From assembly GCA_010672185.1 (NCBI GenBank), contig JAAHHL010000114.1, positions 1 to 12,038 of the forward strand: a DNA stretch of 12,038 bases. The letters run 5' to 3'. The notes under the pieces were generated by a model. The model had not been told where the DNA came from, ran no database searches, and saw only the letters and a program-made list of their open reading frames with translations. The DNA comes from Caldora sp. SIO3E6 (GTDB taxonomy: Bacteria > Cyanobacteriota > Cyanobacteriia > Cyanobacteriales > Coleofasciculaceae). Shown piece by piece: positions 5,268 through 12,037 of this stretch. Position 1 is the first letter of the stretch. Each line of letters opens with the position of its first letter. A program made the translations under genes and the position numbers.

Positions 5268-6911
5268 TTACTCCCACTCAATCGTGCCAGGGGGTTTAGA
5301 GGTAATATCATAAACCACCCGATTGACTCCCTTAACTTCGTTGACAATTCGGTTAGAAATTATCTCCAATAAATCATAAGGAACCCGAGACCAATCTGCA
5401 GTCATACCATCTTCACTGGAAATAAAGCGTAAAACAATTGGGTGAGCGTAAGTCCGTTGATCCCCCATAACACCGACACTCCTTACTGGTAGCAGCACTG
5501 CAAAAGCTTGCCAAAAGTCATGATATATTCCCTGCTGATTAATTTCCTGGCGGACTACGAAATCTGCATCTCGCAAAATATTGAGTCGTTCGGCTGTGAC
5601 TTCTCCAATGATCCGAATCGCTAACCCTGGGCCGGGAAAGGGGTGTCGTCGTACAATTTCTTCAGGTAAACCAATAGAACGACCAACTTTACGTACTTCG
5701 TCTTTGAAGAGTTTGCGCAATGGTTCAACGAGTTTGAAGCAGAGGTCCTTCGGTAAGCCGCCAACATTGTGATGGCTCTTGATTTTTACTGCCACTCGCT
5801 CCCCGGTTTTGGGATCAACATTAGTGTCAGCAGATTCAATTACATCAGGATAGAGTGTACCTTGAGCAAGATAATCAAAAGGTCCAAGGCGTTTTGACTC
5901 TTCTTCAAAAACGCGAATAAATTCGTGACCGATGCGGCGACGCTTTTCTTCTGGGTCAGTAATACCCTCAAGTCGAGCCAGAAACCGTTCCCGAGCATTG
6001 ACATATTCTACCGGAATGTGAAATTCATCTCCAAAGAGTTTCATCAAGCGCTCTGGCTCTCCTTTCCGCATGAAACCTTGATCAATGAACATACATGTAA
6101 GTTGGTCACCAATTGCCTCATGGAGTAAGAAAGCTAGGGTGGAAGAATCAACCCCACCAGAAAGAGCTAGCAATACTCGTTTTTTGCCCACCTTGGCACG
6201 AATTTCTCGAATTGTTTCTTCCACAAAGGCGGCAGTTGTCCAGGTGGGCTCACAATCACAGATATGGTAAACAAAGTTGCGGATTAGGGCAAGACCGTCA
6301 ACGGAATGGACTACTTCAGGATGGAATTGTACACCATACAGCTTTTTTTCGTGGTGCGCGATCGCAGCACAGGGGGTATTCTCGGTATGGGCTAGGGTTG
6401 CAAACTCATGGGGCAAATTCTGACAAGAGTCTCCATGACTCATCCACATGGTTGATCCTTCTTCGACATTGGTCAGTAAATCAGTGGGATCATCAATATA
6501 TAGAGCTGCTTTACCATACTCAGCTCGTTCAGCTCGCGTCACCTCTCCACCAAGTTGCTGTACCATCAACTGCATACCATAACAAACCCCCAATATCGGT
6601 ATACCAAGATGCCAAATTTCTGGATCACACAGAGGCGCTCCCTGATCATAGACAGAATTAGGACCACCGGAAAGAATAATTCCCTGGGGGTTAAGCTGTT
6701 GCAGTTGTTGAGCGGTGGTGCGATAGGAAAGCACTTCCGAATAAACTTGAGTTTCACGGATACGACGGGCAATCAGTTCAGAGTATTGAGAGCCAAAGTC
6801 CAAAATGACAATCATTTGGCGCACAAGTTGCTCTGGTACGAAAGTTGTCGATAAAGTCTCTAGATTTTGAGATGTTGGTTCTGTTGGTAGAGTAACTGAT
6901 GTATCCGTCAT
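5268..6911 (-). CDS. guaA: GMP synthase (glutamine-hydrolysing)
   Basis: GuaA converts XMP to GMP using ATP and glutamine amide nitrogen, in purine synthesis in the cytoplasm. With the ATG at 6911 the protein has 547 residues, normal for cyanobacteria. The class I glutamine amidotransferase domain (about 34-220) has the triad Cys110 in GVCYGMQ, His197 and Glu199 in GVQFHPEV. The ATP pyrophosphatase domain carries the P-loop SGGVDSS (251-257). The dimerisation domain ends in RVVYDITSKPPGTIEWE, with HPFPGPGLAIRI before it. An in-frame GTG at 6941 would add ten residues, but it falls inside the 6938-6969 hairpin and adds non-conserved sequence, so ATG is preferred. No Shine-Dalgarno is evident. 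It lies downstream of cbiD on the same strand, 137 bp apart. Confidence 0.97.
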   Translation of the reverse strand: MTDTSVTLPTEPTSQNLETLSTTFVPEQLVRQMIVILDFGSQYSELIARRIRETQVYSEVLSYRTTAQQLQQLNPQGIILSGGPNSVYDQGAPLCDPEIWHLGIPILGVCYGMQLMVQQLGGEVTRAERAEYGKAALYIDDPTDLLTNVEEGSTMWMSHGDSCQNLPHEFATLAHTENTPCAAIAHHEKKLYGVQFHPEVVHSVDGLALIRNFVYHICDCEPTWTTAAFVEETIREIRAKVGKKRVLLALSGGVDSSTLAFLLHEAIGDQLTCMFIDQGFMRKGEPERLMKLFGDEFHIPVEYVNARERFLARLEGITDPEEKRRRIGHEFIRVFEEESKRLGPFDYLAQGTLYPDVIESADTNVDPKTGERVAVKIKSHHNVGGLPKDLCFKLVEPLRKLFKDEVRKVGRSIGLPEEIVRRHPFPGPGLAIRIIGEVTAERLNILRDADFVVRQEINQQGIYHDFWQAFAVLLPVRSVGVMGDQRTYAHPIVLRFISSEDGMTADWSRVPYDLLEIISNRIVNEVKGVNRVVYDITSKPPGTIEWE

Positions 6912-6937
6912 GGCAATTAAGTGAGTTGGGAAAATTT

Positions 6938-6969
6938 TCACTGCTCAAGGCAAGTAAGTTGAGCAGTGA
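6938..6969 (-). terminator. 11-bp perfect hairpin in the cbiD-guaA interval, followed by A4T4
   Basis: TCACTGCTCAA (6938-6948) is perfectly inverted as TTGAGCAGTGA (6959-6969) with a 10-nt loop. Read on the minus strand, the stem is directly followed by AAATTTTCC and then, 27 nt after the stem, the guaA ATG. It fits an intrinsic terminator for cbiD or an attenuator/leader structure for guaA. The U-tract is short, so termination strength is uncertain. Confidence 0.5.
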
Positions 6970-7048
6970 GAAGATATTGAAGAGAATAGATTGAGGTTGA
7001 GACTCTTTGGTTTCTGAGAAATTTAGACTCGTAGATATTCACTCAAAG

Positions 7049-8197
7049 TTAGCATAATTGGGAAAGCAACGTCTCACCGATTTTGCTGGTAACTATAATT
7101 TGGCGCTGGCGATTAAACAGTACACAGCCAACAGTCACCTCCTGCTCACTATGCTTACGGATATAGTCTTGACAGCGTCGGTCAATAGTGGAAGCGATCG
7201 CACTGTAAACTTGTTCTACCCAGTTACTGCCATCACTATTGTCCAATTGTTGGAGATATTCTAGTGCAGCTTCTGTTGTAGAGCTAGCAAAAACTTCCCG
7301 TACTGCTGCCGTTGGTAAACCCAGCTGAGCACAGTGAGCCGTCAGAATTTCCAATCTACCATCAGCGAGATGGTGGTGAGTATGAAAAATTCCCCCCGCC
7401 AGTTTAATCAGTTTACCGTGATAACCAAACAATAAAATTGCCGGTACTCGCTGCAATCCCCCTGTTACTAACAGAGGACCTAGCCAATTAGCTGTCTTCA
7501 CCAACTGTTCTGGATTAATACCCATTCTCTGTGCTATATCTAAGCCATTTTCCCCCACACAAAATACTAAGGTGGGAGCCTGGGAGGATTCTCTAGCTTG
7601 AGCTAATTTGCTAGCCTTTAGTTGTAGTTCTTCCTGATAAGATGCCAATTGTCCAGGAGCACTCAAGGGTTGGGAAATACCGGTAGTTCCTAATAGGGAA
7701 AGTCCTTCTACTACACCGAAAGCCTCATTGGATGTACGTTGTGCTAGTAAGCGTCCTTCTGGGAGAATAATCGTCACCTGAATTTTTTCTGTCGGTGCTA
7801 GCAGACGCTCCAGATTGGTGTGGAGCAATTGTTCAGCGTAAGCATAAATTGCTGCTTTGCCATCAGCAGACAACTGTCTGCCAATACCTTCACCACCGAT
7901 TAACTTTACCGGCTCGATTTGGTTGGGTTGTGCCCATTCTACTAATGCCCAAATAGGAGTATGGCGAGTAAGGTCAAGATTATCACCTGGTTGGGAGCGA
8001 GTTACCGCTAGTGCCATACCTTCCCGAATCCCCGCTACCTGTTCGATGGTAATTGTTGCTGTTTCCGGGGGTTGAATTAAGTCTATTGATACCGTTGCCA
8101 CTGCTTGGGGTTGGCGTAACCAATGGATGGCAGCAACTGTGGCGGCGCAGGCAAATACGGGTAAGGTATATCCAGACTGAGGCTGGGAGATGGTCAT
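7049..8197 (-). CDS. cbiD: Cobalt-precorrin-5B (C1)-methyltransferase CbiD
   Basis: CbiD methylates C-1 of the corrin ring with SAM in the early-cobalt (anaerobic-type) cobalamin pathway. This is the route by which cyanobacteria make pseudocobalamin. The 382-residue protein starts SGYTLPVFACAATVAA, the cyanobacterial form of the usual GYTTGACAAAAA opening. It contains RTSNEAFGVVEGLSLLGTTG (154-173) and the strongly conserved GYHGKLIKLAGGIFHTHHHL (258-277) ending in ADGR. Length is normal. The ATG at 8197 has no visible Shine-Dalgarno. Downstream, guaA follows on the same strand, a neighbourhood I know from other cyanobacteria. Upstream, the ATPase gene at 8363 is divergent, with a dyad (8223-8245) between them. 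No cobalamin riboswitch could be recognised in the 165-bp leader. Confidence 0.94.
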   Translation of the reverse strand: MTISQPQSGYTLPVFACAATVAAIHWLRQPQAVATVSIDLIQPPETATITIEQVAGIREGMALAVTRSQPGDNLDLTRHTPIWALVEWAQPNQIEPVKLIGGEGIGRQLSADGKAAIYAYAEQLLHTNLERLLAPTEKIQVTIILPEGRLLAQRTSNEAFGVVEGLSLLGTTGISQPLSAPGQLASYQEELQLKASKLAQARESSQAPTLVFCVGENGLDIAQRMGINPEQLVKTANWLGPLLVTGGLQRVPAILLFGYHGKLIKLAGGIFHTHHHLADGRLEILTAHCAQLGLPTAAVREVFASSTTEAALEYLQQLDNSDGSNWVEQVYSAIASTIDRRCQDYIRKHSEQEVTVGCVLFNRQRQIIVTSKIGETLLSQLC

Positions 8198-8222
8198 TGC
8201 GGGAACTATGGGAGGATTATTT

Positions 8223-8245
8223 CATCTAAATTTCAATTTTAGATG
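8223..8245. promoter_or_regulatory. Dyad CATCTAAA-N7-TTTAGATG between divergent cbiD and ATPase genes
   Basis: Perfect 8-bp arms around a 7-nt centre, 26 bp upstream of the cbiD ATG and 118 bp upstream of the ATPase ATG. The size and position suit an operator acting on cbiD, or a shared site for both genes. AT-richness means a chance dyad is possible. Confidence 0.4.
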
Positions 8246-8362
8246 TATTTTCTTGGGAGCATCATATTGTGGTTTTCAACAGATACAGCAATGACGGACT
8301 ACGATAGCAGATTCGGCGGCAGTTATGTCATCATCTACTAGAAGAGTAATTTTTACAGCCTT

Positions 8363-9433
8363 ATGAAGTTACACTCGCTGGATATAGAAAACTTCCGCGC
8401 TATTGATAAAATCTCTTTGGATTTTACAGATTATCTTAGTCGTCCTAGACCTATTAGTTTAATTGTTGGTCCAAACGGATCTGGTAAAACTTCTATTTTA
8501 GATGCCATTCATGTTGTAGTGAAAACCTTTGAAAATTCGGCTAATCCATCTTTAAGAGATGGTTTGCAATATAACGCTGAACAATTAGTTAGAGGTAGAG
8601 GAAATAAATCTAACATTATACTCAATTATTCTATTGAGAAAGATGAATCTGCGGCAATCAACGATGTTTATTCTTCACTCAACTTGTCACAACATTTTGA
8701 TTTAGCAAAAGATAATCAACCCCCTCTCAATCATCCCGTTAAAGTATGTTGGACTTTTCCCAATATTAATAAATCCAGTAAAAGTGCATATGGCTATAAA
8801 TATTTTAGTCAAAATCATGTTAAAGTTTTAGGCGCAAGGGGACGTGCATCGCAAGCAGTAAATAGAAATCTTCAGTATCCAGAGATATTTGACAGAATTG
8901 GTGGTGTTTGTTATTTAGATCAACGACGTACTGTTAGATTATCAAAAAATATTAATCTTCAACAAAGTGAAGAGAATATGATTCATAGTGATATTTTATA
9001 TTGGCTTAATGAATATTATCGAAAAGAATTGACTTGGAATGAATCAAAATATGGAGAATCTTATTGGAAGAGAGTTAAAAGATTATTCGACAAAATATGC
9101 TATCCTGCTGAATTAATCGGTTTAGAGTCAGGACCAAGCTCGGATACTGTAATTCTCAAAAAGAAAGGCATAGAGTATGATTTATATCAAATGAGTTCAG
9201 GTGAACATCAAATTTTGAGAATTTTAGTTGGATTAGCAGCAGAAACTGCCAAAAATTCTATTGTCTTTATTGATGAACTAGAACTACATCTTCACCCAAC
9301 TTGGCAAAAAAGGCTAATCCATGTTCTCCGAAACGATGAATCAAACAATCAATATATTTTTACAACTCATTCTCCTACAGTAACAATGATGTTTTATGAT
9401 CATGAAATGATAACTTTGGGTAACTTGGTATAA
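8363..9433 (+). CDS. AAA/RecF-like (ABC-ATPase fold) ATPase
   Basis: This 356-residue ATPase is of the RecF/SMC/OLD-like type and dimerises head-to-tail on DNA or with partner effectors. It opens MKLHSLDIENFRAIDKISLDF, the usual N-terminal strand of this group. The elements in order are Walker A GPNGSGKTS (36-44), a long helical insert (about 90-270) with YLDQRRTVRLSK, an ABC-like signature MSSGEHQ (277-283), Walker B SIVFIDE (299-305) with LELHLHP, and the switch histidine in TTHSP (334-338). All ATPase motifs are intact. The gene is visibly more AT-rich than guaA or cbiD, suggesting transfer. It ends in TAA at 9431, directly followed in another frame by a stretch with a TOPRIM-like motif. 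The protein may therefore have lost a C-terminal nuclease domain by frameshift. Similar ATPases occur in OLD/Gabija-like and other defence systems; a specific role cannot be assigned. Confidence 0.85.
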   Translation: MKLHSLDIENFRAIDKISLDFTDYLSRPRPISLIVGPNGSGKTSILDAIHVVVKTFENSANPSLRDGLQYNAEQLVRGRGNKSNIILNYSIEKDESAAINDVYSSLNLSQHFDLAKDNQPPLNHPVKVCWTFPNINKSSKSAYGYKYFSQNHVKVLGARGRASQAVNRNLQYPEIFDRIGGVCYLDQRRTVRLSKNINLQQSEENMIHSDILYWLNEYYRKELTWNESKYGESYWKRVKRLFDKICYPAELIGLESGPSSDTVILKKKGIEYDLYQMSSGEHQILRILVGLAAETAKNSIVFIDELELHLHPTWQKRLIHVLRNDESNNQYIFTTHSPTVTMMFYDHEMITLGNLV

Positions 9434-9585
9434 AAATAAGGCAAATAATCAACTCCTACTTATATATCTTAATTGAAGGTGAACCAGATAGTCCAGAAGT
9501 GCAATTCATTGATCGAGTTGTCCCTAACCTCATTGATAAAGAAGTTCTTCATTTTCAGAATGTTGCTAATTTACAGCGAGATTAG
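9424..9585 (+). pseudogene. Frame-shifted, truncated TOPRIM/DUF4435-like domain remnant behind the ATPase
   Basis: Immediately after the ATPase end, another frame is open for 53 codons, from the TAA at 9421 to a TAG at 9583. It has no start codon near its beginning. It contains YLYILIEGEPDSPEVQFIDR followed by VVPNLIDKEVLHFQNVANLQRD. The hydrophobic strand followed by EGxxD is how TOPRIM and related DUF4435-type domains begin in OLD-like ATPase-nucleases and in genes paired with such ATPases. The overlap with the ATPase frame suggests that one or two base changes near 9420-9433 separated a once-fused protein. The rest of the domain is missing. The fold assignment rests on one motif and is tentative. 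Confidence 0.45.
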
Positions 9586-9633
9586 ACATCACAGTAATCC
9601 TAGCGATCGCTCGCTTAGCAACAAGTTTTCTAT

Positions 9634-10248
9634 CTACTGAAATTCTTTTGCTATGTAACCAATATTTTCAATAATCTCGGCTACATTGCTGATGTGACAA
9701 TTACCACTGTGGATTAACACCTCTTTATTTTCTAGTAAAAGAAACTCCCATGCTTCGCCGTCTGTGATGATACCATATACTTTAGGCTGTTCAAATTTTT
9801 TCCTAGTAGCATACATTTCTGCAATACATTGTCCAAGTCCATCAGAAAGTTTGTTGGGTTTTACCTCTACTACTGATATTATTGGAGGAGAGAAATCTAA
9901 AACTTCAAGAGTTAATGCGCCATCCCAATCACCATTGAGCTGATGTGGTAAATCAGGTGTCTCCTCTTTGGGTAGATCTACTGGTTGTTCAAAAAATAAA
10001 CCCAGGTTATATGCAATACTAGCTTCTATCAATATTGGCGACACCAAAAGACCGAGTCTCGTTGCTTCGTTAGTATGAGCAATTCTAATTCGGGCTGCTA
10101 AACTATCAATCCTCTGTTGAAACTCTATATATGCTTTCTTGTCGTCCTTACCTTTGCTAACACTAAAAATGTTACTTAAGTTAATTGTGATTTTGAAAAA
10201 TTTTTCTAATTGAGTTTTACCATAATCCTTGTATTCATTGTATGACAT
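9634..10248 (-). CDS. Putative PD-(D/E)XK nuclease-fold protein, function unknown
   Basis: I do not recognise a named family, but the 204-residue protein shows a PD-(D/E)XK pattern. Glu74 lies in an alpha-helical segment (SPILIEASIAYN), Asp109 in GDWDGALTLEV, and Glu128-x-Lys130 in ISVVEVKPNK. After these come GLGQCIAEMYATRK and VYGIITDGEAWEFLLLE, resembling the strand-helix-strand arrangement after the active site in type I restriction HsdR N-termini and many cyanobacterial hypothetical proteins. The N-terminal 60 residues are charged and probably helical. A strong ribosome site, AGGAG, sits 6 nt before the ATG (plus-strand 10255-10259). The gene faces the ATPase and TOPRIM remnant. The shared AT-rich character hints at one accessory island, but convergent orientation argues against a single operon. 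It could act as a stand-alone DNase or be inactive. Confidence 0.65.
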   Translation of the reverse strand: MSYNEYKDYGKTQLEKFFKITINLSNIFSVSKGKDDKKAYIEFQQRIDSLAARIRIAHTNEATRLGLLVSPILIEASIAYNLGLFFEQPVDLPKEETPDLPHQLNGDWDGALTLEVLDFSPPIISVVEVKPNKLSDGLGQCIAEMYATRKKFEQPKVYGIITDGEAWEFLLLENKEVLIHSGNCHISNVAEIIENIGYIAKEFQ

Positions 10249-10267
10249 GAGAATCTCCTAAAAAAGG

Positions 10268-10295
10268 TTTTAGGTTTTAGATTTTAGGTTTTAAG
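10268..10295. repeat. Heptanucleotide tandem repeat (TTTTAGG), four units
   Basis: TTTTAGG (10268-10274), TTTTAGA (10275-10281), TTTTAGG (10282-10288) and TTTTAAG (10289-10295). It lies 9 bp upstream of the nuclease gene's ribosome site on the minus strand, so it occupies the leader or promoter region. Short tandem heptads of this kind are characteristic of filamentous cyanobacteria. Confidence 0.8.
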
Positions 10296-10354
10296 GAATT
10301 TTCCACGAAGGTACAAGGTTTTTGAGCCACTCACGCTGGTTGGTTGAGATCCCC

Positions 10355-10387
10355 AGATCCCCGACTTCTTTAAGAAGTCGGGGATCT
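10355..10387. repeat. Palindromic repeat GATCCCCGACTTC...GAAGTCGGGGATC
   Basis: AGATCCCCGACTTCTT (10355-10370) and AAGAAGTCGGGGATCT (10372-10387) are perfectly inverted around a single T. A real hairpin would have a 14-bp stem and a TTTAA loop. The GATCCCCGACTTCTT...AAGAAGTCGGGGATC family is, from general knowledge, widespread between genes in cyanobacteria. Its right edge runs into the stop codon of the GT2 gene, where it could also serve as terminator. Confidence 0.85.
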
Positions 10388-10419
10388 AAGAATTCGGGGA
10401 TCTGAGAAGTCGCGGATGT
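10372..10419. repeat. 16-bp tandem array (three units) extending from the palindrome into the GT2 gene
   Basis: AAGAAGTCGGGGATCT (10372-10387), AAGAATTCGGGGATCT (10388-10403) and GAGAAGTCGCGGATGT (10404-10419) are head-to-tail copies of one palindrome arm. The second and third units lie within the coding frame of the glycosyltransferase gene and provide its last ten codons. The TAG stop spans the junction of units one and two. Confidence 0.8.
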
Positions 10420-11120
10420 ACCAAAGTGGTAGCTAGTGCATAAAAATACCAACGCAGGTAGAGAGGAACCCACTTAAGTACCTGAAAACGACTTTGACCT
10501 TTGGTTCTTTCAAACCACTTGGCGGGTACTTCCCCAATCTGCCATCCCCGTCGGTGACATTTTACCAACAGTTCTAAACTAAAGGCCCAACCTTCAGTAG
10601 ACTCAATCTCAATCTGCTCTAGTACTTTACTAGAAAATAGTCTAAAGCCACTGGTGGGATCGCGAGTTGGTAAACGAGCAATGTAATAGAGGGTGAAAGC
10701 TGCGCTTCTGACTAAGGTAGCCTTTAACCAAGGACATCCTTCCATACAACCACCGGGTATAAATCGGCTAGCTGCGACAATTTCACACCCCTCTTGAAAT
10801 TTTTGGAACATTTGGTCAATAATGCCAGCATTGAAAGTATCGTCCGCTGGCATAACAATTACTGCTGGTGCGCTACTGTGCTCAATTCCTGTGGTGACTG
10901 CTCCAAAAACACCGGTTCCTTGATTTTTGACTAACAAAATATCGACCAAAGAAGCATTTTTGTACTCCTTCAAGGCGCTCAAAGTATTGTCTCCGTCATA
11001 GTCATAACAAATCAAGATACGGAAAGGAGTTTTGACTAAACAACGCAGAGGTTCAATCACATTGATGATATTTTCTCCTTCGTTGTAAACAGGGATAATA
11101 ATGTCTATCGCGTTTCTCAT
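10386..11120 (-). CDS. GT2-family glycosyltransferase (dolichol/polyprenyl-phosphate sugar transferase-like)
   Basis: This GT-A-fold, family 2 enzyme of 244 residues would transfer a sugar from a nucleotide donor, often onto a polyprenyl phosphate, at the cytoplasmic face of the membrane. Visible elements are IDIIIPVYNEGENI (5-18), CYDYDGDNTL (38-47) as the donor loop, the metal-binding MPADDTFN (90-97) and AASRFIPGG (116-124). RDPTSGFRLFSSKVL (153-167) and EGWAFSLELLVKCHRRGWQI (176-195) follow. These fit DPM1-like GT2 enzymes. There is no C-terminal membrane pair as in ArnC-type enzymes. The last ten residues (HPRLLRSPNS) and the stop come from a tandem repeat, so the original C-terminus is probably replaced; the catalytic core is complete. 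The ATG abuts the heptad array at 11123 and has no Shine-Dalgarno. It lies downstream of the methyltransferase gene, which suggests glycan or surface polysaccharide synthesis. Confidence 0.88.
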   Translation of the reverse strand: MRNAIDIIIPVYNEGENIINVIEPLRCLVKTPFRILICYDYDGDNTLSALKEYKNASLVDILLVKNQGTGVFGAVTTGIEHSSAPAVIVMPADDTFNAGIIDQMFQKFQEGCEIVAASRFIPGGCMEGCPWLKATLVRSAAFTLYYIARLPTRDPTSGFRLFSSKVLEQIEIESTEGWAFSLELLVKCHRRGWQIGEVPAKWFERTKGQSRFQVLKWVPLYLRWYFYALATTLVHPRLLRSPNS

Positions 11121-11122
11121 TG

Positions 11123-11213
11123 GGGAATGGAGAATGGAGAATGGAGAATGGAGAATGGAGAATTGAGAATTGAGAATTGGGAATTGGGAATTGGGAATTG
11201 GGAATTGGGAATT
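11123..11213. repeat. Heptanucleotide tandem array, 13 units (GAGAATG / GAGAATT / GGGAATT)
   Basis: Thirteen uninterrupted heptads: one GGGAATG, four GAGAATG (11130-11157), three GAGAATT (11158-11178) and five GGGAATT (11179-11213). The variants sit in ordered blocks, each differing by one base from the next. On the minus strand the array ends two bases before the GT2 ATG. All three frames through it are open, since neither heptad form contains a stop in this orientation. It matches the short tandemly repeated repetitive sequences known from filamentous cyanobacteria. Confidence 0.95.
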
Positions 11214-11268
11214 GGCTGTACCTAAAGGATACGAGAACTGCTATAATTGGGTCACGATTATGCAATTA

Positions 11269-11283
11269 TTGGGAGTCTCCCAA
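11269..11283. repeat. Dyad TTGGGAG-T-CTCCCAA
   Basis: Perfect 7-bp arms around a single base, about 150 bp upstream of the GT2 start and 80 bp beyond the methyltransferase stop. It could be an operator; as a hairpin the loop would have to open one or more base pairs. The remaining unique sequence in the 11214-11332 gap shows no gene. Confidence 0.35.
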
Positions 11284-11332
11284 AGTTGCTTCTTCATCAA
11301 GAAGGCTAGCACTTGCTATATTCAGTCAAAAA

Positions 11333-11363
11333 GCTGACAGCTGATCGCTGACAGCTGATCGCT
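11333..11363. repeat. 14-bp direct repeat GCTGACAGCTGATC, 2.2 units
   Basis: GCTGACAGCTGATC occurs at 11333-11346 and again at 11347-11360, followed by a partial GCT. Each unit contains the palindrome CAGCTG. The array ends three bases before the methyltransferase stop codon (11366-11368). Confidence 0.8.
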
Positions 11364-11365
11364 AA

Positions 11366-12037
11366 TTATTGCTGGATATCTACTATTCTGGGAACTGGTA
11401 AAGGCACAATATATTTACCCTTGAAGCCTTTTTGGGTTAGTTTTGGCATCAGCTCTTCGGCAATATGCCATGACAACAACAGCGCATATTCTGGCTGCTC
11501 TTCAAACAAAGCTGTTTCTTCAATTACGGGAATTAAGGTACCAGGCATATATTTGCCAGTTTTGTAAGAGCCTTTAACTTCGACAACGCAATCTAAAATG
11601 CTGTCATCAATACCCACATAGTTAATCAAAGTGCTGGCTCTAGAAGGAGCGCCAATACCATAGATGCGGTGTCCTTGTTGTTTAATCTCAAGTAACAATG
11701 AGTGTAACTGAAGTTTGGAGAGTACTACTTTCTGTTTAAACTCTTCTAACTTTTGGTTATTAAGGTCAACTGCTAGTTCTTCATCTAGAATGTTCTTAAC
11801 AGATGGCTGTATGGGGTAAGCTCCTTTCCTGGCAGCGTAAACTCGGATGGAACCGCCGTGGGTAGGAATCCGCTTGGCATGAATTACTTCCAATCCATGC
11901 ATATTGAACAGATATTCTAGACTTTGGAGGGAGTAGTAGCGCAGGTGCTCGTGATAGATAGTGTCGTATTGTAGAGTCTCGACTAAGCTGAGTAGATAGT
12001 GAGATTCTGAGATAAATACTCCCTGATCATCTAATAA
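11366..12037 (-). CDS. SAM-dependent C-methyltransferase, C-terminal part (5' end outside window)
   Basis: The frame stays open from the stop at 11366 to the window edge, giving 223 residues of a protein whose family is about 400 long. The N-terminal zinc-binding and SAM-binding parts would lie beyond 12038. The visible beginning contains YDTIYHEHLRYYSLQSLEYL, with the conserved HEH segment that carries proposed catalytic residues in deoxysugar C-3-methyltransferases. NMHGLEVIHAKRIPTHGGSI follows. The C-terminal domain has YGIGAPSRASTLINYVGID, CVVEVKGSYKTGKYMPGTLIPV and LLLSWHIAEELM, typical of the C-methyltransferase C-terminal domain. The ATG at 11902 is internal, because the conserved region continues upstream of it. 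With the GT2 gene downstream on the same strand, a role in making or attaching a branched or modified sugar is likely. The exact substrate is unknown. Confidence 0.88.
   Translation of the reverse strand, partial: LLDDQGVFISESHYLLSLVETLQYDTIYHEHLRYYSLQSLEYLFNMHGLEVIHAKRIPTHGGSIRVYAARKGAYPIQPSVKNILDEELAVDLNNQKLEEFKQKVVLSKLQLHSLLLEIKQQGHRIYGIGAPSRASTLINYVGIDDSILDCVVEVKGSYKTGKYMPGTLIPVIEETALFEEQPEYALLLSWHIAEELMPKLTQKGFKGKYIVPLPVPRIVDIQQ

Noticed and set aside
5096..5299. 67-codon plus frame
   Set aside because: It runs through the GT remnant in another frame, then through two hairpins and into guaA antisense; no family resemblance.
6113..6661. Long plus-strand open frame of 182 codons
   Set aside because: It is antisense to the conserved core of guaA, and its translation shows no domain or sensible composition.
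8198..8362. Cobalamin riboswitch upstream of cbiD
   Set aside because: No B12-box-like sequence or multi-stem structure is recognisable in the 165-bp interval, only one AT-rich dyad.
10291..10473. 60-codon minus frame ending QREWLKNLVPSWKIP
   Set aside because: It overlaps the GT2 3' end in a different phase and passes through the palindromic repeat. The end might be a relic of the original GT2 C-terminus or of another repeat, but nothing supports a gene.
11053..11265. Minus-strand frame with repeated IPNSQF/SILHSPF
   Set aside because: It is a translation of the heptad array running into the GT2 gene in another frame, and the repeat reads open in every frame.
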